Translations under genes and position numbers: made by a program | The notes under the pieces: model-generated | The model's input: only the letters and a program-made list of their open reading frames with translations | Told to the model about the DNA's origin: nothing | Databases searched by the model: none | Part shown: positions 44,247 to 53,294 of the stretch, one piece after another | Layout: the number at the start of each line of letters is the position of its first letter | Numbering within the stretch: position 1 is the stretch's first letter | Source: Polyangiaceae bacterium | GTDB taxonomy: Bacteria > Myxococcota_A > Polyangia > Polyangiales > Polyangiaceae | Length of the DNA stretch: 64,000 nt | Assembly: GCA_025353725.1 (NCBI GenBank) | Contig: JANXOF010000030.1 | Span: 1 to 64,000 of the forward strand | Direction of reading: 5' to 3'

Positions 44247-45706
44247 TTGGCTGCTCCCTTGCTCTCCGTCTTCACGGATGGCTTTGGCGGCCCGGCCGGA
44301 GGTGGGCTCGAGCCAGCCCCTTGAGACGGAGGGGCCGCGCGACCCGCGGGCGTCGGTCCTACCTTACCCGGAGACCCACTTGTGGGCGCGAGCGGTGCGT
44401 CGCGCCTTGGCTCCTCCGTCGGCCCGGTTCCGCTTTGCCCGCCCATCACAGACGGGTCCACCTCGAGCCACAGCGCGCGCCCGCCATCGCCGAACGTCAC
44501 GCGGAGTGCGGACAGCAAGCCCGCGCCGACGACGCCCGAGAGCTCCACATCGAAGTTGCCCTTGTACTCGCTGAGCGCAGCCCCCTGCATCGCGGGGACT
44601 TGCGGAAGATCAAGGGTGCCGATCTTAAAGTACGGCAGCGTCCCCATCTTCGACGCGGCCGGAGCTCCTGGCTGACTTTGGAAGGAGGCGAGGTTCGCGC
44701 CCGAGTTTTTCAAGGTCGCGTCATCGAGAGCGAGCGGATAGAAAGCCGACGAGTCGACGAACAACAGTGCTTGGCCCTCCTCCTTGGTCGACACCGCCGC
44801 CCGCATCATCATACCGCCACCACGCGCGTAAAAAAGGGCCACCTTGCTCGCGTTTGGCGGCTCGGCGGGCTCGCCTCTGCGAACCACAAATTGCGAACCG
44901 CGGCGGTCGAACGTCGCGTGCATATGACGAAGTGCGTTGACGCCGATGAGCGCCTTAATCGGCGCGCCGAGCTGCCTAGAAATGCCGCTCAGGTCAGTTG
45001 TGAGCGCCGGCACGTCTTTGATCTCGAGTTTGTCACCGAAACGCAGATTGACCCACGCGGGCTCTTTGCGCGTCGAGGAGTCGACCATGAACTCGCCCAT
45101 GGCCGTCGAGACCAGCGCAAGAATGCGCTCCCCCTCGAGCTCACACGGAACGACGAGTGCTGGGCCCGCTTGCGGCATCTCGACGGCCGCAACGTTGGCG
45201 CCCTCAATGGCGAACGGGTGCCGACCTTGGCCGCGTCGCGCAAGTTTTGCGACCTCTTTCGCCCAGGTGTCCTTTACGGCAGGGTCTCGAAGCATTTCCT
45301 CGAGTTCGTCGGCCGCTTTCTCGATGTCCCCTGCGTACCAATAGGCGCGACCACGCAAGCCGCGCGCGTCGCTCCCGGCCAAGCCTTCCGTGAGCTTGAG
45401 CGCCTCGGTGTATTCGAGCTTTGCCATCGCGATGCGTGCGCCCAGCAGACGCGTCTCTTGGTCCTTCGGCGACGCCTTAAGGGCGCCTTCGATGGCCGTA
45501 CTGGCATCGTCGAGGTCACCGGTTCGGTAGGCCGCTTTGGCTCGATTGAACCACTTGTCGGCGAGCGGAGCCCGGTCGGAGGCATTCGGATCGGGCGCGC
45601 CACACGCTTCGAGCGCGAGAGCGAACATGCAGCCGAAGCCGATTCGAAGAAGAAGAGAAGAGGGAGCCGTCGTAAGGGCTAGGCGTCGCATCCGAGGTTG
45701 CTCCAA
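44243..45706 (-). CDS. TPR lipoprotein with retropepsin-like folds
   Basis: 487 residues. A signal with lipobox LEACG is followed by TPR helices (about 50-155; WFNRAKAAYRTGDLDDASTAIEGAL, RGRAYWYAGDIEKAADELEEML). Two beta-rich segments follow, each shaped like an aspartic-protease half (ALVSTAMGEFMVDSS with GVNALRHMHATFDRRG; ALLFVDSSAFYPLAL with GVVGAGLLSALRVTFGDGG). The expected catalytic DTG is absent in the first and DSS in the second, so proteolysis is doubtful. A Pro/Gly-rich tail ends the protein. A start at 45691 is possible. Confidence 0.65.
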   Translation of the reverse strand: MEQPRMRRLALTTAPSSLLLRIGFGCMFALALEACGAPDPNASDRAPLADKWFNRAKAAYRTGDLDDASTAIEGALKASPKDQETRLLGARIAMAKLEYTEALKLTEGLAGSDARGLRGRAYWYAGDIEKAADELEEMLRDPAVKDTWAKEVAKLARRGQGRHPFAIEGANVAAVEMPQAGPALVVPCELEGERILALVSTAMGEFMVDSSTRKEPAWVNLRFGDKLEIKDVPALTTDLSGISRQLGAPIKALIGVNALRHMHATFDRRGSQFVVRRGEPAEPPNASKVALFYARGGGMMMRAAVSTKEEGQALLFVDSSAFYPLALDDATLKNSGANLASFQSQPGAPAASKMGTLPYFKIGTLDLPQVPAMQGAALSEYKGNFDVELSGVVGAGLLSALRVTFGDGGRALWLEVDPSVMGGQSGTGPTEEPRRDAPLAPTSGSPGKVGPTPAGRAAPPSQGAGSSPPPAGPPKPSVKTESKGAAK

Positions 45707-45723
45707 GAGGGTCGCTCTCGCGT

Positions 45724-46572
45724 TTAGGTCGTAGTCGAAGAAGATGTGCGCTCGATCCGCAAAATTCGGTCCGCCCGAAGCTCACGCCGACCGCGACCCG
45801 GCAGCTGATAGCCGATCACCCGTGGGGGGTCGAGCCCCGCGACGATTTCGACCAGGACCATCTGGATCGGCTCTGCAGGCTTCGAGCGGGGCCGATAAAC
45901 CAGGGTCACGGCCTGTCCGGCTCCGATTGCGACTGTGCACTCTGCAAGTATTTGGTCCCGCGCCTTTCGTGCCGCGATGCGCACGTCCCAGATGTCACGG
46001 GGTGTATTCGGCTCGAGCGCGGCCACGCAGCTTGTCCAAACAAAGCGAAGTGCGGCGACGTCGGCATCCGCCCGGTGAGCACGGGACTTATCGAGACCGA
46101 AGTGCTCGCGCAGGGCGTCGAGGGAATGCCGCTTCAAGCCAAACGCTCGACGCGACAAATTGAGCGTATCCAAGTAAGACGGAATCGGCATGGGGTGGCC
46201 CGCGCGCGCCATCTCTGCCTCGAGAAACGCGACGTCCCACGACGCTCCGTGGGCCACGAGAATGGCGCCCTCGAAAAGGTCTGCGACCTGCGTTGCAATC
46301 TCCGCGAACGTAGGCGCTTCAAGGAGTGCAGACGCATCGATCCCATGCACGTGCATGTTTCCGACGGCGTCCGTCAGGGCAAGCCCTTCAGGGCGCACGA
46401 GCGTATGAAGCCTTCCTTCGAGCACCCCACCGCGGACGCGCTCGACGCACACCTCCACCACGCGGTCGGTGGCCGTCTCAAGTCCTGTCATCTCCAGGTC
46501 GATGAAGGCGAGCGGTGCGTCAGCAACGGGGAGGTCCCATGGCGGACCGGCGGGCGGAGGGGGGCTCGTCAT
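45724..46572 (-). CDS. DEDDh 3'-5' exonuclease with extra C-terminal WYL-like part
   Basis: 282 residues. The DnaQ/epsilon-type exonuclease domain has FIDLEMTG (Asp and Glu), VAHGASWDVAFLEAEM (Asp) and HRADADV (His and Asp), all metal-binding DEDDh residues. After residue about 195 comes an added segment (AVTLVYRPRS; PPRVIGYQLPGRGRRELRADRILRIE) resembling a WYL domain, a ligand or nucleic-acid sensing module. The ATG at 46572 overlaps the thiolase stop (ATGA). The frame upstream to 46833 is read-through inside the thiolase gene. Confidence 0.85.
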   Translation of the reverse strand: MTSPPPPAGPPWDLPVADAPLAFIDLEMTGLETATDRVVEVCVERVRGGVLEGRLHTLVRPEGLALTDAVGNMHVHGIDASALLEAPTFAEIATQVADLFEGAILVAHGASWDVAFLEAEMARAGHPMPIPSYLDTLNLSRRAFGLKRHSLDALREHFGLDKSRAHRADADVAALRFVWTSCVAALEPNTPRDIWDVRIAARKARDQILAECTVAIGAGQAVTLVYRPRSKPAEPIQMVLVEIVAGLDPPRVIGYQLPGRGRRELRADRILRIERTSSSTTT

Positions 46573-47846
46573 TGTTCGACGCACATCGCGATTCCCTGCC
46601 CTAGGCCGATGCAGAGCGACGCCATCGCACGCTTTGCGTTGCGCGCTTTCATCGCATGCAGCAGCGTCACCAAGATCCGGCAACCGCTCGAGCCAATCGG
46701 GTGCCCGAGCGCGATAGCGCCGCCTCGGACGTTGACGCGTTTGGGGTCGAGCTCGAGACCACGCTGGCACGCAATAGCCTGCGCGGCGAAAGCCTCGTTT
46801 AGCTCCACGAGATCGAGTGCGTCTGCGCGCCACCCGGCACGAGCGAGGGCCTTCTTGCCCGCGGTGATCGGCCCTTCGCCCATGACGTTCGGGGCGACGC
46901 CGCAGACACCACTCGAGACGACGCGGGCGAGAGGTTCTAGATTCTCGGCTCGTACGATTCGCTCGCTCACGACTACGATCGCGCTGGCACCATCGCTGAG
47001 AGGTGAGCTGTTGCCGGCGGTTACACTTCCTCCCTCACGAAAGGCGGGTTGAAGTCTGGCGAGCAACGCCCGCGAGGCGTCGCTCCGCGGGCCTTCGTCT
47101 TGTGAAACGACGGTCGGCGCTCCCTTTTTTTGAGGGATCGAGACGGGAACGATTTCCGCGTCGAAGTCGCATGCATCTTGCGCCCGACGCGCTTTTTCGT
47201 GGGAGGCGAGCGCGAAGGCGTCTTGGTCATCTCTCGATATACTCCAGGTTTCGGCGATGTTTTCAGCCGTTTCACCCATCGATTGAAGCGGAAACCGCGC
47301 GCTCATTCGCGGGTTTTCAAAACGCCACCCAAGGCTCGTGTCGTAGACTTTGGGGGCTGATCGAGCAAACGCCTCGTCGCTTTTGCCAAAGACGAACGGA
47401 GCGCGCGTCATGCTCTCGACGCCGCCCGCGATGACGCACTCCGCGTCTCCGGTTGCGATGCGCCTTACGGCGTCGCTCACGGCCTCGAGCCCCGAACCGC
47501 ATAGGCGGTTCACCGTCACGGCGGGCACCTCGAACGGTAGGTTCGCGAGCAACATCGCCATACGTGCCACGTTACGGTTGTCCTCTCCCGCTTGATTGGA
47601 GGCGCCGAAGACGACGTGGTCGACGCGCTCGATGAGAGACGGTGCTCGCTCGGAAAGAGTCGCAAGAAGGTGCGCGGCAAGATCATCGGGACGTACGGAC
47701 GCGAGCGCTCCGCGATGCTTTCCGATAGGTGTTCGGATCGCGTGCACGAGATAGGCCGGCTGAAGTCCGGCGCCCGAGCGATCGGAGGGGAGCGAAGCGG
47801 ACGAAAGCCTCGAGGAAGACGCAAGGGATGACGTGGGCGCGACCAT
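46569..47846 (-). CDS. Acetyl-CoA C-acyltransferase (thiolase)
   Basis: Type II thiolase of 425 residues, likely for beta-oxidation or aromatic degradation (cleaving 3-ketoacyl-CoA). Catalytic Cys in NRLCGSGLEA, then GGVESMTRAP, NEAFAAQA, GGAIALGHPIGSSGCR (His) and CIGLGQGIA (second Cys; the family usually has CIGGG). The N-terminal 28 residues are Ser-rich and atypical, so a later start is possible. No hydratase or dehydrogenase partner is adjacent, so it is not in a classic fad operon. Confidence 0.93.
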   Translation of the reverse strand: MVAPTSSLASSSRLSSASLPSDRSGAGLQPAYLVHAIRTPIGKHRGALASVRPDDLAAHLLATLSERAPSLIERVDHVVFGASNQAGEDNRNVARMAMLLANLPFEVPAVTVNRLCGSGLEAVSDAVRRIATGDAECVIAGGVESMTRAPFVFGKSDEAFARSAPKVYDTSLGWRFENPRMSARFPLQSMGETAENIAETWSISRDDQDAFALASHEKARRAQDACDFDAEIVPVSIPQKKGAPTVVSQDEGPRSDASRALLARLQPAFREGGSVTAGNSSPLSDGASAIVVVSERIVRAENLEPLARVVSSGVCGVAPNVMGEGPITAGKKALARAGWRADALDLVELNEAFAAQAIACQRGLELDPKRVNVRGGAIALGHPIGSSGCRILVTLLHAMKARNAKRAMASLCIGLGQGIAMCVEQ

Positions 47847-47918
47847 TCGTGCGGCACCCTAGCTCCCCGCCGCGACTCGCGAAAGGAAACACGAAAAGTT
47901 GCAGACTGCAGACCTCAC

Positions 47919-48323
47919 GTGCGTCGCAAATCGGGAAATATGAGGGAAATTGCACTCACGTGGTCGCTTTGCAGCGGTGTGTGTTTTCTTCGACAAAGAG
48001 CGCTCATCGACTGGATACGCCTCGCAAGTACGGCGTGCGAATTTTGGACCGATACCGCGCAGGGCGTGTTTGAGCTGCGCTACGTCCGCAACAAGGACCA
48101 GCGCGAAGTCGACTTCTTGGTGCTGCGCAACAAAGAGCCTTGGTATCTATTTGAGTGCAAGAGCCAAGAGACCAAGGGCGGGACTGACCTTCTCCGTTAC
48201 CAATCCCTTATCTGTGCGCCGCACGCCGTTCAACTGGTGCACGTTAAAGGCTTCGATCGCGTCGACAAGACCAGCGGAGTTCGGGTCGTGGACTACGCAC
48301 GCTTCTTTTCTGGTTGGGTGTAG
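47919..48323 (+). pseudogene. C-terminal fragment of a DUF4143 AAA ATPase
   Basis: 134-residue frame of which residues 40-130 match the C-terminal domain of AAA ATPases of the DUF4143 type: CEFWTDTAQGVFELRYVRNKDQREVDFLVLRNKEPWYLFECKS carries the PD-(D/E)XK-like core (E/D...ECK). The AAA domain and most of DUF4143 are missing upstream, and a poor match (KYEGNCTHVVAL) in another frame may be a decayed remnant. It appears to be a leftover of a toxin-like or mobile ATPase gene. Confidence 0.6.
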
Positions 48324-48364
48324 ACTCTCTGCATCTACGCGCCGCCCGCACGCGGTTGGCTGAT

Positions 48365-49036
48365 TTACAGTCGGCCTTCTTCTACGACGCGCGCGGACAC
48401 GACGCGCTGAGTCGCACCAACCGCGCAACCCGCACCGAACCCGACGCCGCTCGCGCTCAGGCCGAGAGCTGCCTCGCATTTACGTGTGCGATAGGAAAGC
48501 AAGGCTGACGGTAACTTGATATCGATCTGGTCTTTCGACTCCATCACCCCACCGAGGGAGCCACGCGCCGCGAAGCCGGTGCCGTTCGTAGGAGGAGGGC
48601 GCGCGCCTCCGGGAAACTGTCCGCTTGCCTCGACGCGCACCACGACACGCAATGCGCGAGCGCGCCCGGCGACGCGCACGGGTCGCTTCGCGATCTCTGC
48701 GCGAATCGTTGGCGCGAGGCGCTCCCACTCCGCACGATCGCGGGTCGCCGACACGACATCGACGTCGACGCGGCCGTCGTGGAAAAGTACGACCGCGAAC
48801 GTCGCGATGCCGACCATGGGCGCCTCGCTACCTCGCGCGGCAAGTTCGACGGCTGTTCTCACCGGGCCGCCTCGACCGAGGCCGCGCTCTACGTCAGCAG
48901 ACTCGAGACCTTTCACGACGCCGCCGGTCGACGAAACGCGCCCCGTAGAAGCCGTGACGTCAGAGGCCGCAACCTCGCCGTAGCCCGAGGCTTCACCCGC
49001 GGCGCTTCGAAGGCCCGACGCTTCGTAGACGAACAT
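48365..49036 (-). CDS. C-terminal part of a TonB-like periplasmic protein
   Basis: 223 residues in the same frame as the piece at 49040-49444 and separated from it by a single TGA. GIATFAVVLFHDGRVDVDVVSATRDRAEWERLAPTIRAEI and RALRVVVRVEASGQFPGG, then AQRVVSARV-type ending (TQRVVSARVVEEGRL), match the C-terminal domain of TonB-like proteins that I know as widespread in myxobacteria. It has no signal or membrane helix of its own, so alone it would stay in the cytoplasm, which does not fit the family. Confidence 0.6.
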   Translation of the reverse strand: MFVYEASGLRSAAGEASGYGEVAASDVTASTGRVSSTGGVVKGLESADVERGLGRGGPVRTAVELAARGSEAPMVGIATFAVVLFHDGRVDVDVVSATRDRAEWERLAPTIRAEIAKRPVRVAGRARALRVVVRVEASGQFPGGARPPPTNGTGFAARGSLGGVMESKDQIDIKLPSALLSYRTRKCEAALGLSASGVGFGAGCAVGATQRVVSARVVEEGRL

Positions 49037-49039
49037 CAG

Positions 49040-49444
49040 TCACCGTATTCGGACGAAACCAACCGGCAACCGTCCCCTCATTTCAAGCGGAAGTTCAGGC
49101 GGACCTTCACCCGTGCGAGTCGAAAGTTTCGGCACTGGATGGCTGGCACGCCGCGTTGGACCGAAGCGAGCGTCGGCGTTGGCCATGAGGTTCCCCGCAC
49201 CAGACGGAGCTGTCGATGCAACCGGCGCTTCGTCGATGAACATGGCGATCGTGGGATCGACGCCCGTGCGAGCGTCATCGACCGCGAAGGAGTTGCCAGA
49301 ACGTGCGGGAAGTCGTCGAACCGCGACAACACCAAGACCATGAACGGCAACGGCGAGCAGGACAGGCGGAAGTGCGCGTAAAAACCGCTTGTGTAGCTGT
49401 TCTTCCACGCGGCACGTCGTCGCATGACGGCTGAACTCATTCAA
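49040..49444 (-). CDS. N-terminal part of a TonB-like protein, ended by in-frame TGA
   Basis: 134 residues with a hydrophobic anchor (LPPVLLAVAVHGLGVVAV) preceded by basic residues, followed by a periplasmic low-complexity part, as in the N-terminus of TonB-like proteins. It ends at TGA 49040-49042 and is directly continued, in the same frame, by the piece at 48365-49036. The two are therefore probably one gene with a nonsense change, one with a suppressed stop, or a base-call error. Confidence 0.6.
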   Translation of the reverse strand: MNEFSRHATTCRVEEQLHKRFLRALPPVLLAVAVHGLGVVAVRRLPARSGNSFAVDDARTGVDPTIAMFIDEAPVASTAPSGAGNLMANADARFGPTRRASHPVPKLSTRTGEGPPELPLEMRGRLPVGFVRIR

Positions 49445-49468
49445 GCCTCGCCCCCTCTGTCAGCTACG

Positions 49469-50275
49469 TTACTGGCCGCCCGCGAGGTTTAAAGCTCCAG
49501 AGGTAGCGGAAGACTTCCGTATAGATGCCAGGACAGCGACGCCCACGTATTCGTCCTCAAGTGGAAATACCCCAGAGACCTTCGAGAGTGCGGTGACAAC
49601 CTCCGGCCCAACCGCCTCGATGGCATGGGTCAAGAAGCCTGAACTCTTGCCCCAATGAATCACTTGCTCGAAGGTCTGAAACGTAACTCGACGCCGAAAC
49701 CTTCGGAATGCCTCGACCACGAAACCTGCCTCCCGTAGCTCGTCGAGCAGTACGTCGGCGGTGAGAGGGCCTGGGCTCGCAGCTTGGACTGCGGCGTGAC
49801 CGATTAAGGCGGCTACCCAAGTGCGAATGTTCGGGAACGCCTCACTCGGAGTGCTCACCACGGAGAACATTCCGCCCGGACGTAGCCGCGAAGCCGCCGT
49901 TCGGAATACGCTCGGCCGGTTTACGAAAGTGGTCAAGAAGTGCATGAGTATGAGGTCTACGCTCGCCGTCGTGACGTATGCCGCGACATTGGCTGCGTCG
50001 TCTACATACGCTTCGAATTCCACCTTTCGCTTCGCGACTTCGATCATTCGCTCGGATAAGTCGATTCCAATTTTTCGCCCACGCGGGAATGCCGCCGCGA
50101 GTGCGGCCAGCGTTTCTCCAGTACCCACACCGAGATCGAGCACGGTGGCGTTGTCAGGTAATCCGGTCTCCTGAATTTGCGTGAGGGACATTGCGCGCGC
50201 GCCGGCTAGCAAACCAAACGAATCTTCGTCATACGTGTCTGCAACTTGCATATCGTAGAGGTGGCCAATGTTCAT
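49469..50275 (-). CDS. Class I SAM-dependent methyltransferase
   Basis: 268 residues. Motif I VLDLGVGTGETL (about 45-56), acidic motif II KIGIDLSERMIEVA, VDLILMHFLTTF and LRPGGMFSVVSTPSE (motif post-III) define a Rossmann methyltransferase. The substrate cannot be assigned; it is divergent from an MFS transporter with 48 bases between the starts, in a region rich in lipid genes. Confidence 0.9.
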   Translation of the reverse strand: MNIGHLYDMQVADTYDEDSFGLLAGARAMSLTQIQETGLPDNATVLDLGVGTGETLAALAAAFPRGRKIGIDLSERMIEVAKRKVEFEAYVDDAANVAAYVTTASVDLILMHFLTTFVNRPSVFRTAASRLRPGGMFSVVSTPSEAFPNIRTWVAALIGHAAVQAASPGPLTADVLLDELREAGFVVEAFRRFRRRVTFQTFEQVIHWGKSSGFLTHAIEAVGPEVVTALSKVSGVFPLEDEYVGVAVLASIRKSSATSGALNLAGGQ

Positions 50276-50323
50276 CGACGATTTCTCCCCAGTTACTCGA
50301 TAGTAGGGCCGCGGGATAAGCCG

Positions 50324-51490
50324 ATGAAAGAGATAAATGAACGATGGGTGTCGACCGTCATCATCCCCGCGGCGCTGTTCGTCGACATGCTTGTGTATGG
50401 TTTGGTCCTACCCATCATTCCAACTTACAGCGTACGGCTGGGTATCTCGTTCGGGGCAGTTGGGCTCGTGTTTGCGAGTTACGGTGTCGCGTTGCTGGGA
50501 GCGACGCCAGTAGTCGGACGCTTGATCGCGGGGCGCGTGTCGCCCCGTACGATGCTCCTCGGCGGCTTCGTGGCTCTTGCAATTTCGTCGCTTGTTTTTG
50601 CGGCGTCGACGACATTTGCTGGCCTTGTCGGCGCACGTCTCGTTCAAGGAGCGGCGGCAGCGGCGAGCTGGACGGCAGGCCTTGCCATGATCGCCGAGAA
50701 CTTCGAGGGAAGGCAACGAGGGCACGCGTTCGCTCTTGCCACCAGCGCTTCGGCGCTCGGCACCCTTCTCGGACCCCCGGTCGGTGGCTGGCTCGCAGAT
50801 GCGTGGGGGTACCGCGCGCCGTTCTTCGGAGTTGCGCTTCTTTCGCTTGTCCTCGCGACGGCCGGAGCTATCGGTTTGAAACGGAGCCGTGCCCCGCGCG
50901 AGCCGACCAGAACGCGTCCGGGGCTCATGCTTGCGGACCGACAAGTTCGCGCGCTCTGCGCTTTCGTGTTCCTGGGCGCGGTCGTCCTCGGAGTGCTCGA
51001 GCCGACCTTGCCGCTCGATCTTTCGACACGCATGCTCGCATCAAAGAGCGACATTGGGCTTCTCTTCGCCGCCGCCACGCTTACATACGGCGCATCATCG
51101 CCGCTTGTGGGATGGGCGACTTCCAAAGTTGGCCCCTCCCATCTCATACGCACCGGGTGGCTATGTACGGCTACGACGTTGCCATTACTCACACTGCCGA
51201 CGACGATAAGCTCTCAGCTCGCGTTCATGTCAATGCTCGGCGTCGGGCTCGCGATGATTCAAGGCCCATCACTCCGCGCACTTGCGAGCGCCGTTGAGCG
51301 CGTGGGGGGCGACTACGGAATTGCGTATGCCGCATACAACGCGGCCTACGCGGTCGGTATTATCGTGGGTGCGGGTCTAGGTGCGTGCCTCGTGGAGGCA
51401 TTGGGAACCTTTAAAGGCTTGATGATAGCGTCGTGTGCGCTGCTCGTGGCGGGCGTGCACCCGGCTCTTCGGCTCGGACGGGCGCGCTAA
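50324..51490 (+). CDS. MFS transporter (DHA1-type)
   Basis: 388 residues with about 12 membrane helices. The N-terminal half has PIIPTYSVRLGISFGAVGLVFASYGVALLGATPVVGRLIAGRVSPR (helices 1-2 with the conserved loop) and WTAGLAMIAENFEGRQRGHAFALATSASALGTLLGPPVGGWLAD. Family DHA1 usually exports drugs or metabolites by proton antiport. The start at 50324 fits the cytoplasmic N-terminus; an earlier ATG at 50246 overlaps the divergent methyltransferase. Substrate unknown. Confidence 0.9.
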   Translation: MKEINERWVSTVIIPAALFVDMLVYGLVLPIIPTYSVRLGISFGAVGLVFASYGVALLGATPVVGRLIAGRVSPRTMLLGGFVALAISSLVFAASTTFAGLVGARLVQGAAAAASWTAGLAMIAENFEGRQRGHAFALATSASALGTLLGPPVGGWLADAWGYRAPFFGVALLSLVLATAGAIGLKRSRAPREPTRTRPGLMLADRQVRALCAFVFLGAVVLGVLEPTLPLDLSTRMLASKSDIGLLFAAATLTYGASSPLVGWATSKVGPSHLIRTGWLCTATTLPLLTLPTTISSQLAFMSMLGVGLAMIQGPSLRALASAVERVGGDYGIAYAAYNAAYAVGIIVGAGLGACLVEALGTFKGLMIASCALLVAGVHPALRLGRAR

Positions 51491-51524
51491 CGAAGTTTCC
51501 ACGCGCCGTCTGATAAGCTCACCT

Positions 51525-53174
51525 TTACTGGTGGCCGACGCGCATCAGAATATCTGCCAAGTGCGCTATGCGCGCAGGTAGCGTTGGCTTCGCGTAGACG
51601 GCCGCGTCCGCCTTCGCTTCAGCGTGAGGATCGTTGAACACATGGTCATTCGACGAGGACGGCTTCATTCGCAGCGGCTTGGCGACGACGTTGCCACGGC
51701 CTTCATCGTGGACACGCCCGTCGACACGCCAGGTGTTGCGGTAATCACGAGCGTCTTTAAACAAGAGAACGTGATAAAGACTGCCGTCTCCGAAGCGGCT
51801 TTCCGCCATTCCGCACTCGAGAAAATAGAGCATCACGCGGAGATCGCGATCACGAATCGTCGGGTCCGCCTCGGCCGCCGCAAGTAGATTCTCGCGCCAG
51901 TGCCAGAGTGTCCAGTAATAGTGGCGCCCGATATTTTCGACATCGGCGACAAACATGCTGAGTTTGCATGCCTCGCTGAGGAGCAGATGAAGGCGAATCT
52001 GGTTCGAATCACGAAAGATGTATTTTTGGATGTATCCGTCACGGCGGTGCTTCTCGGTGTGGCTGCCCATGGAGTGGATGAGCATGCGGCCGGACGGCTT
52101 AAGGATGCGCCAGCACTGCCGCATAACCTCTTCGTAAGTTTTGAAGGGAAGGTGCTCCCAAACTCCTACCTCGTAGATCGCGTCGAAGTGCGCGTCCGGG
52201 TACGTTGCGAGAACAGAAAAATCGGCGTGGTGAATGCGTACGCGATCGCTAACCCCGTTGCGCTCTGCGTTCCGGCGCGCGAGTGAAGTCATGTTGTGGC
52301 TATTCGTGAACCCCTCGCCACGGCACCCCCAAGCCGTTGCCGCGTGCACAAGCATCCCGCCGTTTCCACAACCCGTATCGAGAATGCGCGACTCTGGAGT
52401 AAGCTGCATCTTCGAGAAAATCAGATTCATTTTATTGATCTGCATTTGGTCGAGATCGTCGCGCTCGGTTTCCATGTACCCACAGGAGTAGCAACCTGTA
52501 GCCCCGAGCATGGGGACCATCACGTTGTCGCCCATATCGTAATGGTGTGCAATGTCTGCATTGTGCGACCGGCTCAATCGAGACGCGGCGTACATTTGAA
52601 CGAGCCGTGCCTGCTCGCGTAGCGGCAGTTTTACGGATTGGTCGATAGTGTTGATAAGAAAAAACCCGAGCATGTGGTTTACGGAGCCACGCAGCATTTC
52701 GAACTCTCGCGCGATGAAAGCCTCGCCGATGCCGAGATTTCGCTTCGTGAGCAGCCGTGTGAAAAAGCTCGACGAACGAACCCTGACGACCGGGTGAACC
52801 CAGCGGCCCGCCACATCGTCACGAACGACCGGGCGCCTGAAGCGCGTACTTTTGTCGAGCAAAAGTCCGAGATTCTCGTCTTCGAGATCAAAGCCGCAAA
52901 AATCTTTCGCGCCTGCGACGTCGTCGGTAGGGTCTGGGCACCGATTTTCGCGATGGATGTCGGTCAGGAACGAAGCTTCATCATCTCGTGGGACACCGAA
53001 CTGACAGACATGGTCCTCGAAGACGATCGTGAGGGCCCCCACCAATGGCTTTTCCGTCCCGAATGCGATGGTCGCAAAAGCTGCGAACGCACGGTCGCGC
53101 GCTGCCAAAGCGGAGCCCATGATTTCTTGTTCACCGAAAACCCAGATGTAGGCACTTCGCCCAGTTATCGACAT
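51525..53174 (-). CDS. Cyclopropane-fatty-acyl-phospholipid synthase-like methyltransferase
   Basis: 549 residues, longer than the usual 380-430. The first 130 residues are unassigned. Then comes the CFA-type core: IAHHYDMGDN (208-217), CYSCGYM (228-234), DQMQINKMNLIF, and SAM motif I LDTGCGNGG (265-273), followed by GFTNSHNM where CFA synthases have GxTLSxxQ. It should add a methylene or methyl group to an unsaturated acyl chain of a membrane lipid using SAM. The degenerate motif I and the extra N-terminus mark a divergent subgroup. A start at 53120 is possible. It lies near a desaturase and a phospholipid synthase. Confidence 0.85.
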   Translation of the reverse strand: MSITGRSAYIWVFGEQEIMGSALAARDRAFAAFATIAFGTEKPLVGALTIVFEDHVCQFGVPRDDEASFLTDIHRENRCPDPTDDVAGAKDFCGFDLEDENLGLLLDKSTRFRRPVVRDDVAGRWVHPVVRVRSSSFFTRLLTKRNLGIGEAFIAREFEMLRGSVNHMLGFFLINTIDQSVKLPLREQARLVQMYAASRLSRSHNADIAHHYDMGDNVMVPMLGATGCYSCGYMETERDDLDQMQINKMNLIFSKMQLTPESRILDTGCGNGGMLVHAATAWGCRGEGFTNSHNMTSLARRNAERNGVSDRVRIHHADFSVLATYPDAHFDAIYEVGVWEHLPFKTYEEVMRQCWRILKPSGRMLIHSMGSHTEKHRRDGYIQKYIFRDSNQIRLHLLLSEACKLSMFVADVENIGRHYYWTLWHWRENLLAAAEADPTIRDRDLRVMLYFLECGMAESRFGDGSLYHVLLFKDARDYRNTWRVDGRVHDEGRGNVVAKPLRMKPSSSNDHVFNDPHAEAKADAAVYAKPTLPARIAHLADILMRVGHQ

Positions 53175-53294
53175 TCGGGCAGGCTACCTGAGCCGGCATT
53201 AATTCTCCAAAGGCAAACGACTTTCGTAACCCGGATTAATTCTTGATTCGAAAGAAGGCTTTGTTGCATCATACCCAAGCGGCGGTAACACGAA

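Noticed and set aside
44201-45682. Long plus-strand frame of 493 codons
   Set aside because: Antisense shadow of the TPR lipoprotein and coaD; Arg-rich without domains.
45952-47052. Plus-strand frame of 366 codons
   Set aside because: Opposite the exonuclease and thiolase, which have clear catalytic motifs.
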